DNA from: Bacteroidales bacterium
Lineage (GTDB): Bacteria; Bacteroidota; Bacteroidia; Bacteroidales; WCHB1-69
Reading direction: 5' to 3'
DNA length: 57,002 nt
NCBI GenBank assembly: GCA_017615795.1
Contig: JAFZZK010000027.1
Location: 1-57,002 of the forward strand
This document shows positions 24,129 to 32,262 of the stretch, piece after piece. The notes beneath the pieces are model-generated. The model was not told the DNA's origin, did not search any database, and worked only from the letters and a program-made list of their open reading frames with translations. The translations under genes were made by a program, and so were the position numbers. Positions within the stretch are counted from its first letter, which is position 1. Each line of letters starts with the position of its first letter.

Positions 24129-25775
24129 ATGAAAAAACTGACTACCATGATTGTCGCCTTTGGCTGCATTGCCATGTTGATGCCGGCCTGCAAGAACAAG
24201 CCCGCGGAACCCAAAGAGGAAGCCCCCAAGAGCGAACTCCAGCTCAAGGTTGAAGAGTACGCGACCTTCGACCTCACGACGGACATCTCCAAACTGAGCG
24301 CCAACGACAAGGAACTTATCCCCATCTTCTTCGAGATCGGACAGATTATGGACGACCTGTTCTGGAAACAGACTTTCGGCAACAAAAAGAAAATGACCGG
24401 CCTTAAGGATCCTTGGATGCGCGAGTTCGCCCTCCTTAACTATGGCCCTTGGGACCGCCTGGACGACGACAAGCCCTTCGTGCCTGACTATAAGGAGAAA
24501 CCCCTCACGGCACGCTACTATCCGCAAGACTTGACCCTGGAGGAGTATAATGCGTACGACGACCCCAACAAAGGCTCCCACTATACAATCCTCACCCGCG
24601 ACGAGAACGGCGCCCTCAAGACGGTATGGTATCACGAATACTACCAGGAGGAAATCTCCAAGGTGTGCGACCTCCTCGACAAGGCCATCGACATCTGTGA
24701 GAATGCTTCCATGAAGAAATATCTCGCCGAACGCAAGAAAGCCCTCCTCACCGATGACTATTTCCAAAGCGACCTCGCCTGGATGGACATGAAGGATTCC
24801 AAACTCGACTTTGTCTTCGGACCTATCGAAAACTACGACGACAAACTGAATTCCGTGAAGACTTCATACGAGGCTTTCGTGCTGGTGAAGGACGAGGAGG
24901 AGAGCGGCAAACTCTCCAAGTTCGTGGCCATGCTGCCGCAACTCCAGAAAGAGCTACCGTGCGACCCGAAATACAAAAACTACGTTCCGGGCACCTCTTC
25001 CGACATGAATGTCTATGATGTCATTTTCTATGGCGGCGATTGCAATGCCGGAGGCAAGACTATCGCCATCAACCTGCCTAATGACGACAAGGTGCAGGCA
25101 CTGAAGGGCTCTCGCCGCTTCCAGCTGCGCAATGCCATGCGCGCCAAGTTCGACATGATCATGAAGCCCATCGGCGAAATCGTCATTGAACCTTCACAAC
25201 AGAACCATATCAACTTCGACGCCTTCTTCTGGAATGTCACCTTCCACGAAGTGGGACATGGCCTGGGTGTCAAGCAGACCATCAACGGCAAAGGCTCCGT
25301 GGATGCCGCCATGCGCACCGAGAACTCCAACTGGGAAGAGGCCAAGGCCGACATCATCGGCTTGCACCTCGTGCTCAGCCTTATCGAAAAGGGTGAAATC
25401 GACAACATCACAGTCGAAGATGCCATCACCACTTATATTGTCGGCCTGCTGCGTTCCGTGCGTTTCGGCGCAGGTGATGCCCACGGCGTCGCCAACATGA
25501 TGTGCTACAATTTCTTCGAGGATGCCGGCGCTTTCACCCGCAACGGGAACGACACCTACCATATCAATTACGACAAGGCACAAAAGGCTGTTAATGACTG
25601 GATTGCCACCATCCTCAAGACTCAGGCCGAAGGCAATTTCGAGTATGCTTCCCAATTCAGCAGCGAGCACGGCACCATTCCGCCAACGCTCCAGAAAGAC
25701 CTCGACCGCATCAACAAGGCCGGTATCCCCCGTGACATCCGCTTCAACCAGGGACTCCGTGTACTCGGTCTCTAA
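24129..25775 (+). CDS. M49-like (dipeptidyl peptidase III-type) zinc peptidase lipoprotein
   Basis: A 548-residue lipoprotein (lipobox LMPAC, Cys near residue 20). The zinc site is H373-E374-V-G-H377 in the stretch FHEVGHGLG. The second motif EEAKAD (403-408) would supply the third ligand, probably E404. This matches the M49 arrangement, except that classical DPP III has the longer HExxGH motif. Family members cleave dipeptides from peptide N-termini. The N-terminal third has a helical region (about 40-160) and a loosely conserved middle. I used the ATG at 24129 because it gives a proper signal; the upstream in-frame start lies before the -7 element. It is probably monocistronic. Confidence 0.85.
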   Translation: MKKLTTMIVAFGCIAMLMPACKNKPAEPKEEAPKSELQLKVEEYATFDLTTDISKLSANDKELIPIFFEIGQIMDDLFWKQTFGNKKKMTGLKDPWMREFALLNYGPWDRLDDDKPFVPDYKEKPLTARYYPQDLTLEEYNAYDDPNKGSHYTILTRDENGALKTVWYHEYYQEEISKVCDLLDKAIDICENASMKKYLAERKKALLTDDYFQSDLAWMDMKDSKLDFVFGPIENYDDKLNSVKTSYEAFVLVKDEEESGKLSKFVAMLPQLQKELPCDPKYKNYVPGTSSDMNVYDVIFYGGDCNAGGKTIAINLPNDDKVQALKGSRRFQLRNAMRAKFDMIMKPIGEIVIEPSQQNHINFDAFFWNVTFHEVGHGLGVKQTINGKGSVDAAMRTENSNWEEAKADIIGLHLVLSLIEKGEIDNITVEDAITTYIVGLLRSVRFGAGDAHGVANMMCYNFFEDAGAFTRNGNDTYHINYDKAQKAVNDWIATILKTQAEGNFEYASQFSSEHGTIPPTLQKDLDRINKAGIPRDIRFNQGLRVLGL

Positions 25776-25800
25776 TGCGTGAACAACATACGATTCTGTC

Positions 25801-25833
25801 CGAGAGTTGGCGCCCGCGCCAACTCTCGTTTTA
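25801..25833 (+). terminator. Terminator after the M49-like gene
   Basis: A perfect 12-bp GC-rich stem (25801-25812 with 25817-25828) and 4-base loop, followed by TTTTAT. It ends 15 bases before the recF ATG. Confidence 0.9.
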
Positions 25834-25847
25834 TCCATTAATAATAT

Positions 25848-26930
25848 ATGTATCTTAAAAATCTGCAACTCACCAATTTCAAGAGCTACGAATCAGCTGA
25901 CTTTGATCTTGACCCCAACGTCAACGGCATCGTAGGGCCGAACGGCAGCGGCAAGACCAACTTGCTGGATGCCATCTATTATCTCTCTTATTGCAAAAGC
26001 TATTTCTCCGCCCAAGATATTTTTTCCGTGCGATTCGACACTGATTTCTTCGCCATACATGGTGAATTTTTCAGTTATGAGACACAGAACAGCACCGCCG
26101 TGAGTTGCACATACAAGAATGGCCACAAGTCGATGCGCGCCAACAAGAAGGAGTACCCGCGCCTGAGCGCCCATATCGGCCTGTTCCCTGTGGTCATGGT
26201 CTCCCCTTACGACAGCGATATCATTAACGAAGGCAGCGAGGTGAGACGCAAGTTCTTCGACATGATCATCTCCCAATTTGACAAGGAGTACTTGCAACAG
26301 ATCATCACCTACCGCAAGCTGCTGCAGCAACGAAACGCGGTGCTCAGACAGTTCGCCGAAAGCGCACACTTCGAACCTGAATTGCTTCAAATCATCGACG
26401 ACCAGATGATGCCTCTGGGCACCTGTATCTTTGGGAAGCGGCGTGATTTCATCGCGGACATGCAGTCTATTTTCCAAAACCATTATGCCCGTCTCGCGGG
26501 CGACCGCGAGCAGGTGGAAGTCGTCTATCAGTCGGGCCTGCTTGACACATCCTATCCCGACGGCTTGCGGGACAACGCCGCCAATGACGCACGCAGTGGA
26601 TTCTCCAACTTCGGGGTGCACAAAGACGACTTCGCCCTCCTTATCAATGGCCAGCCCGTCAAGCGCTTTGGCTCGCAAGGACAGCAGAAATCGTTCTCCT
26701 TGGCCCTGCGGCTTGCCCAGTTCGACTACTCCTACCAGCGCAAGCAGGTCAAACCCATTCTTCTCTTGGATGATATTTTCGACAAACTCGACAAAACCCG
26801 AATCTCCGCCCTCCTGCAAATGGTGGGGCAAGACCATTTCGGACAGGTCTTCCTGACCGACACCGACGAGACCCGCGTGAGCCAGATTCTTACGGAACGC
26901 GGTATCCCGCACAAGATAATTAGAAGTTAG
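25848..26930 (+). CDS. recF: DNA replication and repair protein RecF
   Basis: A 360-residue ABC/SMC-like ATPase that helps load RecA at gaps. The Walker A motif GPNGSGKT is at residues 30-37, the signature-type stretch is GSQGQQKSFSLALRLAQ, and the Walker B motif is LLLDDIFDKLD. Length is normal. No partner gene (dnaN, dnaA or the DUF721 gene) lies beside it. Its last 11 bases overlap the 3' end of the convergent Fur-family gene. Confidence 0.96.
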   Translation: MYLKNLQLTNFKSYESADFDLDPNVNGIVGPNGSGKTNLLDAIYYLSYCKSYFSAQDIFSVRFDTDFFAIHGEFFSYETQNSTAVSCTYKNGHKSMRANKKEYPRLSAHIGLFPVVMVSPYDSDIINEGSEVRRKFFDMIISQFDKEYLQQIITYRKLLQQRNAVLRQFAESAHFEPELLQIIDDQMMPLGTCIFGKRRDFIADMQSIFQNHYARLAGDREQVEVVYQSGLLDTSYPDGLRDNAANDARSGFSNFGVHKDDFALLINGQPVKRFGSQGQQKSFSLALRLAQFDYSYQRKQVKPILLLDDIFDKLDKTRISALLQMVGQDHFGQVFLTDTDETRVSQILTERGIPHKIIRS

Positions 26931-27360
26931 GAGTAGGATTAGAGGATTTGCATTTTGGGCATAGTCCCTTGACTGTGAGATTTGCTGATACGGGTTGATA
27001 ACCTTCGGGTAGTTGCACGGGAGGTATGGGAATCTCTTCCAAACAAAATGTCTGTCCGCACCGTTCGCATTGGAAATGAACGTGCAAGTCGTCGTCGTGG
27101 TCATCGTCGTGGCTGCGGCACAATTCGTAGCGTGTCCCGTTGCCGTCGGCGATGGCATGGACAAGATGCTGCTCGTGAAACAATGTCAGCGTGCGGAAAA
27201 TCCCGGATTTGTCAATGGTGAAGATCTTCTCCTCGAGCTCGGAGAGCGAGAGGGGACATGCGGCTTCGGAGAGCGCTTTGGCTATCAGGATGCGGTTGGC
27301 CGTCGGCTTGATGCCGTGACGCTCCATCAAGTCGATGCACTCGTTTTGCGTCAGGGTCAT
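26920..27360 (-). CDS. Fur-family transcriptional regulator
   Basis: A 146-residue protein with an N-terminal winged helix (RHGIKPTANRILIAKAL, then SGIFRTLTLFHEQHLV). The C-terminal metal/dimer domain contains a histidine/aspartate-rich segment (HDDDHDDDLHVHFQCERCG) and two CxxC motifs, CERC and CPKC. These suit a zinc- or iron-sensing repressor; Fur, Zur and PerR types cannot be separated here. It lies 70 bases behind a very large secreted-protein gene, separated by a strong terminator. No -7 element is seen in the short gap. Confidence 0.92.
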   Translation of the reverse strand: MTLTQNECIDLMERHGIKPTANRILIAKALSEAACPLSLSELEEKIFTIDKSGIFRTLTLFHEQHLVHAIADGNGTRYELCRSHDDDHDDDLHVHFQCERCGQTFCLEEIPIPPVQLPEGYQPVSANLTVKGLCPKCKSSNPTPNF

Positions 27361-27378
27361 GATAGAGGTTCTGTATGG

Positions 27379-27424
27379 AAAAAATGATGGCGTGGACGCG
27401 CATGGTTGTGCGTGCCCACGCCAT
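27379..27424 (-). terminator. Long-hairpin terminator after the large T9SS cargo gene
   Basis: A stem of 16 pairs (27387-27402 with 27407-27424, one G-U pair and a 2-base bulge) and a 4-base loop. On the minus strand it is followed by CATTTTTT. It is unusually long and GC-rich, and separates the 1534-residue cargo gene from the Fur-family gene. Confidence 0.85.
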
Positions 27425-27430
27425 AGGGGT

Positions 27431-30400
27431 TTATTTTTTCACAACTTTCATCACCGCGTTGCCATGGTCGGTGGAAACGTGCAGGAAGTAGGTGCCCGGA
27501 CGGAGCTGGGTGAGGTCGATGTCAGAAGTCATGTCGTTGATGCCGAGCTTGTAGACCAGCTGTCCGTTGATATCATACACCATCACGTTGTTCATGGTGA
27601 AACGTTCGCTGTTGAGCGTAACTTTGTCCGCGGTGGGGTTGGGGTAGATGCTGATGGTCTCCAAAAGCTCGCGGTCGCAGATGCCGCTGTTGGTGGCGGA
27701 AACCACGTGGCTGCTGCACATGCCATCCTTCATGGCGATGGCCTTGATGGTGAAGACGCCGGAGTAGGAGAGGATGTCGTTGTAGACGTCAGAGTTCTCG
27801 TCGGGCGTGGTGCCGTCGAAGGTATAGTGGATGGTGGCACCGGGGGTAGCGCAGGTGATGGTGATGGAGGACATGTCGTTGGTGAGCGGTTGGATCTCGA
27901 TGACCGGGTCGGCAACGGTGTCCATCGTCGCGGTCTGCAACGTGATGTCGTTGTTGTCACGCGGGGCGATTTGGTAGGTGCCGTTGTATTGGAGCACGAA
28001 GCCCGTCACGTCGGCGATGCTGCCGGCAGGGACGGTCATGTCCACAGTCTTGTGCACGTTGCGCACTACCATGGTTTCACCGTTCTGTTCGATGTTGAGG
28101 TTCGTGGCACTGGCCGTGGTGAACTGGCCTCCGGCGGGGAAGGTGACGCCTGTGAGGGTGACTAACTTGGACTCGTATTGATAGTAGAAAGCTGCAATGT
28201 CTTCAATGGAAGCGTTCACTGGAGAGACCGTGCCGGTGTTCTGTGTGGAGGCGGCCCAGTCGTGGGTGGGAACCAGTTCCACCAGATCGTTATAGAGTGT
28301 GTAGCTGCCGAAGATGCCGCCGCTGATAACGTCACCCTCCGCATAGTTGCCCGTGATGACACCTTGGTTGTCGAACACCAGCAATCCTGCGGTATTGTCC
28401 TGCACATAGATGTTGCTTCCACTCTTGAAGACGAAGGTCACGTCGCCGGCAATCCGATAAACAGTGGAGTTGGTGGCGCTGTTGGCGGCCTTGAAGGCGG
28501 CAATGTCGGCCACGGTGACAGGGAAATCGTAGGTGGCAGTGGCTACCATGCTGGGCACGTCGCCCGACTTGAAGGCCTTGGCCTTGACAGTAGTGGTGCT
28601 GTCAATGGTGAAGGGAACTGTATAGAGTGTGGAATTCTGTGTCGGGGTGGTGCCGTCGGTGGTGTAGTAGATGCTGGCGCCGGGGGTGGCACAGGTGATG
28701 GTGACCGTTTGCGAGGCGGTGTAGACAAATCCACTGGCAGGGGTGATCTCGGGCGTGGCCACGTTGTTGTGTACGATGCCGGGGATGCCGAAGACGGTCA
28801 CGCTGTCAATATAAACCCTGGATGTGCCCGTGGGAGCGGGATTGGGCAGGGAAACGGCGAAGCGCAGACGCACGAAGGCGGCATTCTCGCCGGAGTCGCT
28901 GACTGTGTATGAGTAGGTCTGGGCCGCTGTTGTCAGTGTGATAATCTGCTCGTTGATGAACGTGTTGCCGCCATCGTTGGAGTAGGAGACGGCCACGTTG
29001 AGACCGTTCGTGCTCTTGGCCGAGAATGTGACGCGGGTGACGTCGTTGAGGTCGAAATTGGTGTAGGTGTAACCAATATGGCCGCCGTGTGAGGCATTGG
29101 TGTAGTAGCGCATCTGCATGGACTGGTCGCCGCAGATGGCATTGACGGTGCTCGGGGTGCCGTGGATGGTGCCCCACTGCTGGCCGGTCGGACCGGATAA
29201 GGCCAAGACATCGTTGTCGTAAACGCTGCCGCCGACGAACTGTTGTGTGGAATCGAAGCTGGTGTAGTAGATGACGGTGTCGTTATAGACAGGAGCAGGT
29301 GGCTCGGGCACGGTGATGGTGTAGGTGGCGGTGGCCACGTCACTGTTGTCCCAGCCGTTCAGGATGGCGATGGCGTTGACCGTATAGGTGCCGGGCGTGT
29401 TCAGCACAACAGGTGCTGTGTACAAGGCAGCGGAAGCCGTGGGCGTGGTGCCGTCCGTAGTGTAATGAATGTTGGCATTGCTGTTAGCACAGCTCATCGT
29501 GACGGCAACCATCGTGTCCGTAGTTCCCGTGGCGGGCGTGATGACTGGAGCGGGCAGCGTGGCCGTGGCGGTCAGGGCGACCTGCGCGGTGAGCGTGTCG
29601 CTGGTGAAGGTGACCGTGCCCGTGGCGGGCTCGGTGCCGTCAAAGGTCACCGTGACCTGTGCGGACGTGTTGTTCGCCGGGATGGAGGTTGCTGAGAGAG
29701 TGAAATGCGTGTCGTTGCATGTTACCGCGATGGGGCTCGTGAGGAATGCGGAAGTGATGTTGATAGTGCCAGTCAGCGTGCTGCTATTGAAGGTCAGGGC
29801 GTTGGGTGTGACGGCGAGGGCTGCCTCATGTGCGATGGTGTAGGTCGCGGTGACCATATCGCTGGCCGTCCAGTTTGTCTTGAAAGCCTTGGCTTTGAGC
29901 GTTGTGTTGGCAGTCAATGTGATGGGCGCAGTGTAGAGCGTTGCAGTAACAGTCGGCTCAGAGCCATCCGTGGTGTAGCGGATTTGAGCGTCTGTGGTGG
30001 CGCAGTCCATCGTCACGACTACGCTGTCAGCGTAAGTGCCCGTGCCCGGCGTCAAGGTCGGCGTGGCAACCGTAGGGATGGCAATGGTGATATTTTGGGT
30101 GGCCACGTCGCTGTTGGCATAGTGAGCCTTCAGAGCCATAGCCTTGACCGTGCAGGTAGAGGTTACATCGAAAGGCGTCGTGTAGAGCGTGGAGGTGGCT
30201 GTTGGGGTGGAGCCGTCCGTGGTGTAGCGGATTTCAGCACCGGGCTCGGTCACGGATAAGGTCACGTTTGCAGTGAAATAATAGGTGTCTGTGCCGGCGG
30301 CATCACCCGTGACGGTAATGGTCGGGGTGGGCAGCACGGGAGCTGTGACGGTGAAGTCCGTGGTGGCGCTGACAGCGGGTGTCAATGGCAGGGAGTCCAT

Positions 30401-32035
30401 GCCCACCAAGGAAATGGTTGCGTTGAAGGAACCTGCTGGCAGCGGGGAGAAAGCCATGTTCTGGAAAAGTGCCCATGCCATTGCGTCGAGATAGCTGGGA
30501 TTGGGCATGTTGATGGCGGTGAGGAGGTTTGACTCAATCTTGAGCAATCCGTCTGTGCCAATGGTGAAGTTGCCGATGTTGAGCGTCACTTCCAGCGTGT
30601 CGAGTGTGGAATAGTTGCTGCCGTCGGCAGGGGAGACGATGGCAAGGGTGGGTTGCGGCGTGGGAGCCGTGGCGGCTGCCAGGTCTGAGTTGTAGCGCGG
30701 ATAAATCTGGACGGTGGTTTCATAAATGGCGGCAAAGCCCGTTACATCGGTCACGGTGCCAGCAGCCAAGGTGGTGTCTATATTAAAGCGGTTGTATATG
30801 TCGCAGGTGCTGCTGCCTTGTGTGATGGAGGTGGTGCTGCCGGAGAATCCCGAGGGGAATGTCACACCCTGCAACGTGATAAGCTGCGCGTCATATTGGT
30901 CGTAGTTGGCCAAGAGCTCTGCCATTGTCACCACGATAGGTGCTACCGCACCGGTGTTGGAGGTGGCAGCAGGAGTGTTTGCCGTCGGCGTCAACTCGAT
31001 TTGGCTGTGATAAACGGAGCGTGTTCCCATGAGGCCGCTGATTTGGTCGCCTTCCTGATAGGATGTCGTTATCTGGCTACCGTAAAGAAGCAGCCCGCCG
31101 GTGGCATCCTTTACGTAGGTGTAGGGATTCTGCTTGAAGACGTAGGTGACATCATTACTGAAATAGTATGGCATGCTGTTGTCTGTCAGAGCCTTGAAAG
31201 CAGCGATATTGGCCACCGTGGCCGGGAAGGTGTATGTCGCAGAAGCCATAAAGCTGGTGTCGGTGCCGGAGACGGCGATGGCCTTTACCGTCGTGGTGGT
31301 GGAAATCGTCAGGGGAGAGGAGTAAACCTGCCCGTTGGTGGCAGGGTTAGTGTTGTCGGTGGTGTAGAGAATGGTAGCACCGGTTGTGGCACAGCTGATG
31401 GACACCGTTTGCGGAGTGGTGTAAATGCCCGTGGGGATGGAGAATGTCGGTGTGGCCACCGTAAAGTTGCCCAATTCGACATATTTGTATATGGCGACAA
31501 GGTTTACAACGCTGCTTGTACTCGCATAACAACTGAAGAGGGAATTGTTGCTGTTAAAACGCATGTGGGTGCGGTCGGTTTCCGTGGTCTGCGCCACAAC
31601 AGTGGTCGCGCCGTTAGCGTCGATGGTGATGAGGAAAGAGCCTCTGGAGTCCAGGGTGGCTTTGGTGCGGAGATAGTTGTTGTTTCCTGTAGCGGCTGCG
31701 TAGAGGTAACCAGAACCGGTGTTGAAAGCGAAGGTGCCCGCACTCACGCCGGCTTCCAACGTCAGAATCTGAACATCGCTGGTGATGACGGCGATGTTGC
31801 CCGACTTGGTGATGGCCGTGGCGGCTCTGTTGTTGCTGTTCTGCGTGGTACTCAAGGCAAAGTCGAAGTCGGCAGCCACGATGATGACGCTGTCGCCCGC
31901 GCTCAGCGAGCTGACATTTGTGACCTTTTGCCAGCCCTTTTCAGCCTGGACTGTGCCCATGGCGAAAAACAATAAACAAAGGACGGCTAATAGACCCTTG
32001 ATTTTTTCATTGATGCGTAATTTTTTCATTTCCAT
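27431..32035 (-). CDS. Very large repeat-rich surface protein with T9SS type A domain
   Basis: A 1534-residue secreted protein. The signal peptide ends at TVQA (about residue 34). A lectin/OB-like N-terminal module is followed by six chitobiase C-terminal/Fn3-associated-type repeats carrying the theme YTTDGTTPT...LYT.P. Two DUF5689-like blocks interrupt these, beginning VANIAAFKAL and VADIAAFKAA and containing ...YVKDATGGLLLY or ...YVQDNTAGLLVF. A jelly-roll-like segment (about residues 925-1080) precedes the fifth repeat. Residues 1461-1534 are a type A T9SS sorting domain (ISIYPNPTADKV, then YDINGQLVY, ending KVVKK). It is therefore a predicted exported surface or adhesin-like protein; no catalytic motif is seen. 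Starts at 32029 or 32062 are also in frame. Confidence 0.88.
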   Translation of the reverse strand: MEMKKLRINEKIKGLLAVLCLLFFAMGTVQAEKGWQKVTNVSSLSAGDSVIIVAADFDFALSTTQNSNNRAATAITKSGNIAVITSDVQILTLEAGVSAGTFAFNTGSGYLYAAATGNNNYLRTKATLDSRGSFLITIDANGATTVVAQTTETDRTHMRFNSNNSLFSCYASTSSVVNLVAIYKYVELGNFTVATPTFSIPTGIYTTPQTVSISCATTGATILYTTDNTNPATNGQVYSSPLTISTTTTVKAIAVSGTDTSFMASATYTFPATVANIAAFKALTDNSMPYYFSNDVTYVFKQNPYTYVKDATGGLLLYGSQITTSYQEGDQISGLMGTRSVYHSQIELTPTANTPAATSNTGAVAPIVVTMAELLANYDQYDAQLITLQGVTFPSGFSGSTTSITQGSSTCDIYNRFNIDTTLAAGTVTDVTGFAAIYETTVQIYPRYNSDLAAATAPTPQPTLAIVSPADGSNYSTLDTLEVTLNIGNFTIGTDGLLKIESNLLTAINMPNPSYLDAMAWALFQNMAFSPLPAGSFNATISLVGMDSLPLTPAVSATTDFTVTAPVLPTPTITVTGDAAGTDTYYFTANVTLSVTEPGAEIRYTTDGSTPTATSTLYTTPFDVTSTCTVKAMALKAHYANSDVATQNITIAIPTVATPTLTPGTGTYADSVVVTMDCATTDAQIRYTTDGSEPTVTATLYTAPITLTANTTLKAKAFKTNWTASDMVTATYTIAHEAALAVTPNALTFNSSTLTGTINITSAFLTSPIAVTCNDTHFTLSATSIPANNTSAQVTVTFDGTEPATGTVTFTSDTLTAQVALTATATLPAPVITPATGTTDTMVAVTMSCANSNANIHYTTDGTTPTASAALYTAPVVLNTPGTYTVNAIAILNGWDNSDVATATYTITVPEPPAPVYNDTVIYYTSFDSTQQFVGGSVYDNDVLALSGPTGQQWGTIHGTPSTVNAICGDQSMQMRYYTNASHGGHIGYTYTNFDLNDVTRVTFSAKSTNGLNVAVSYSNDGGNTFINEQIITLTTAAQTYSYTVSDSGENAAFVRLRFAVSLPNPAPTGTSRVYIDSVTVFGIPGIVHNNVATPEITPASGFVYTASQTVTITCATPGASIYYTTDGTTPTQNSTLYTVPFTIDSTTTVKAKAFKSGDVPSMVATATYDFPVTVADIAAFKAANSATNSTVYRIAGDVTFVFKSGSNIYVQDNTAGLLVFDNQGVITGNYAEGDVISGGIFGSYTLYNDLVELVPTHDWAASTQNTGTVSPVNASIEDIAAFYYQYESKLVTLTGVTFPAGGQFTTASATNLNIEQNGETMVVRNVHKTVDMTVPAGSIADVTGFVLQYNGTYQIAPRDNNDITLQTATMDTVADPVIEIQPLTNDMSSITITCATPGATIHYTFDGTTPDENSDVYNDILSYSGVFTIKAIAMKDGMCSSHVVSATNSGICDRELLETISIYPNPTADKVTLNSERFTMNNVMVYDINGQLVYKLGINDMTSDIDLTQLRPGTYFLHVSTDHGNAVMKVVKK
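27700..31460 (-). repeat. Six protein-level tandem-type repeats within the large cargo gene
   Basis: Each repeat is about 75-85 codons and contains (I/T)xYTTDG(T/S)xPT and a TVKA(I/M/K)A strand. The cores lie near 31350, 30210, 29966, 29452, 28650 and 27817. They are diverged at DNA level, so recent amplification is unlikely. Confidence 0.8.
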
Positions 32036-32132
32036 ATTGATGTGTTTTAATTGAATTAGCATTTAATTATTTCTTTATCAGAAAGATGTGAAAAACAAGC
32101 CGTAATAATAACTACTCTTCTTCAAAAGAGTG

Positions 32133-32140
32133 CAAAAGTA
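32133..32140 (-). promoter_or_regulatory. -7 promoter element for the large cargo gene
   Basis: Minus-strand TACTTTTG followed by CAC. The leader to the chosen ATG is about 90 bases, AT-rich, with no strong hairpin. Confidence 0.7.
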
Positions 32141-32230
32141 ACTTTTTTTTCGAAATAAACAATAGTGTGTGAATAAGTATCCGAAGAAATGGGTCTGGTG
32201 AAATGATTTCTGATGTAACCAAAAAAACAC

Positions 32231-32238
32231 TATTTTTG
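32231..32238 (+). promoter_or_regulatory. -7 promoter element for the subtilase gene
   Basis: TATTTTTG followed by CA, 24 bases upstream of the ATG. Confidence 0.7.
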
Positions 32239-32262
32239 CATTCGTTATGAAATAATGGCAGC

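Noticed and set aside
27700-31460. Repeats in the large cargo gene as a mobile or recently amplified element
   Set aside because: Similarity is at protein level only; the DNA of the copies is diverged and there are no flanking inverted repeats or transposase.
30818-31975. Open frame (385 codons) opposite the large cargo gene
   Set aside because: Composition is Gly/Val/Arg-rich and follows the repeat pattern of the sense gene.
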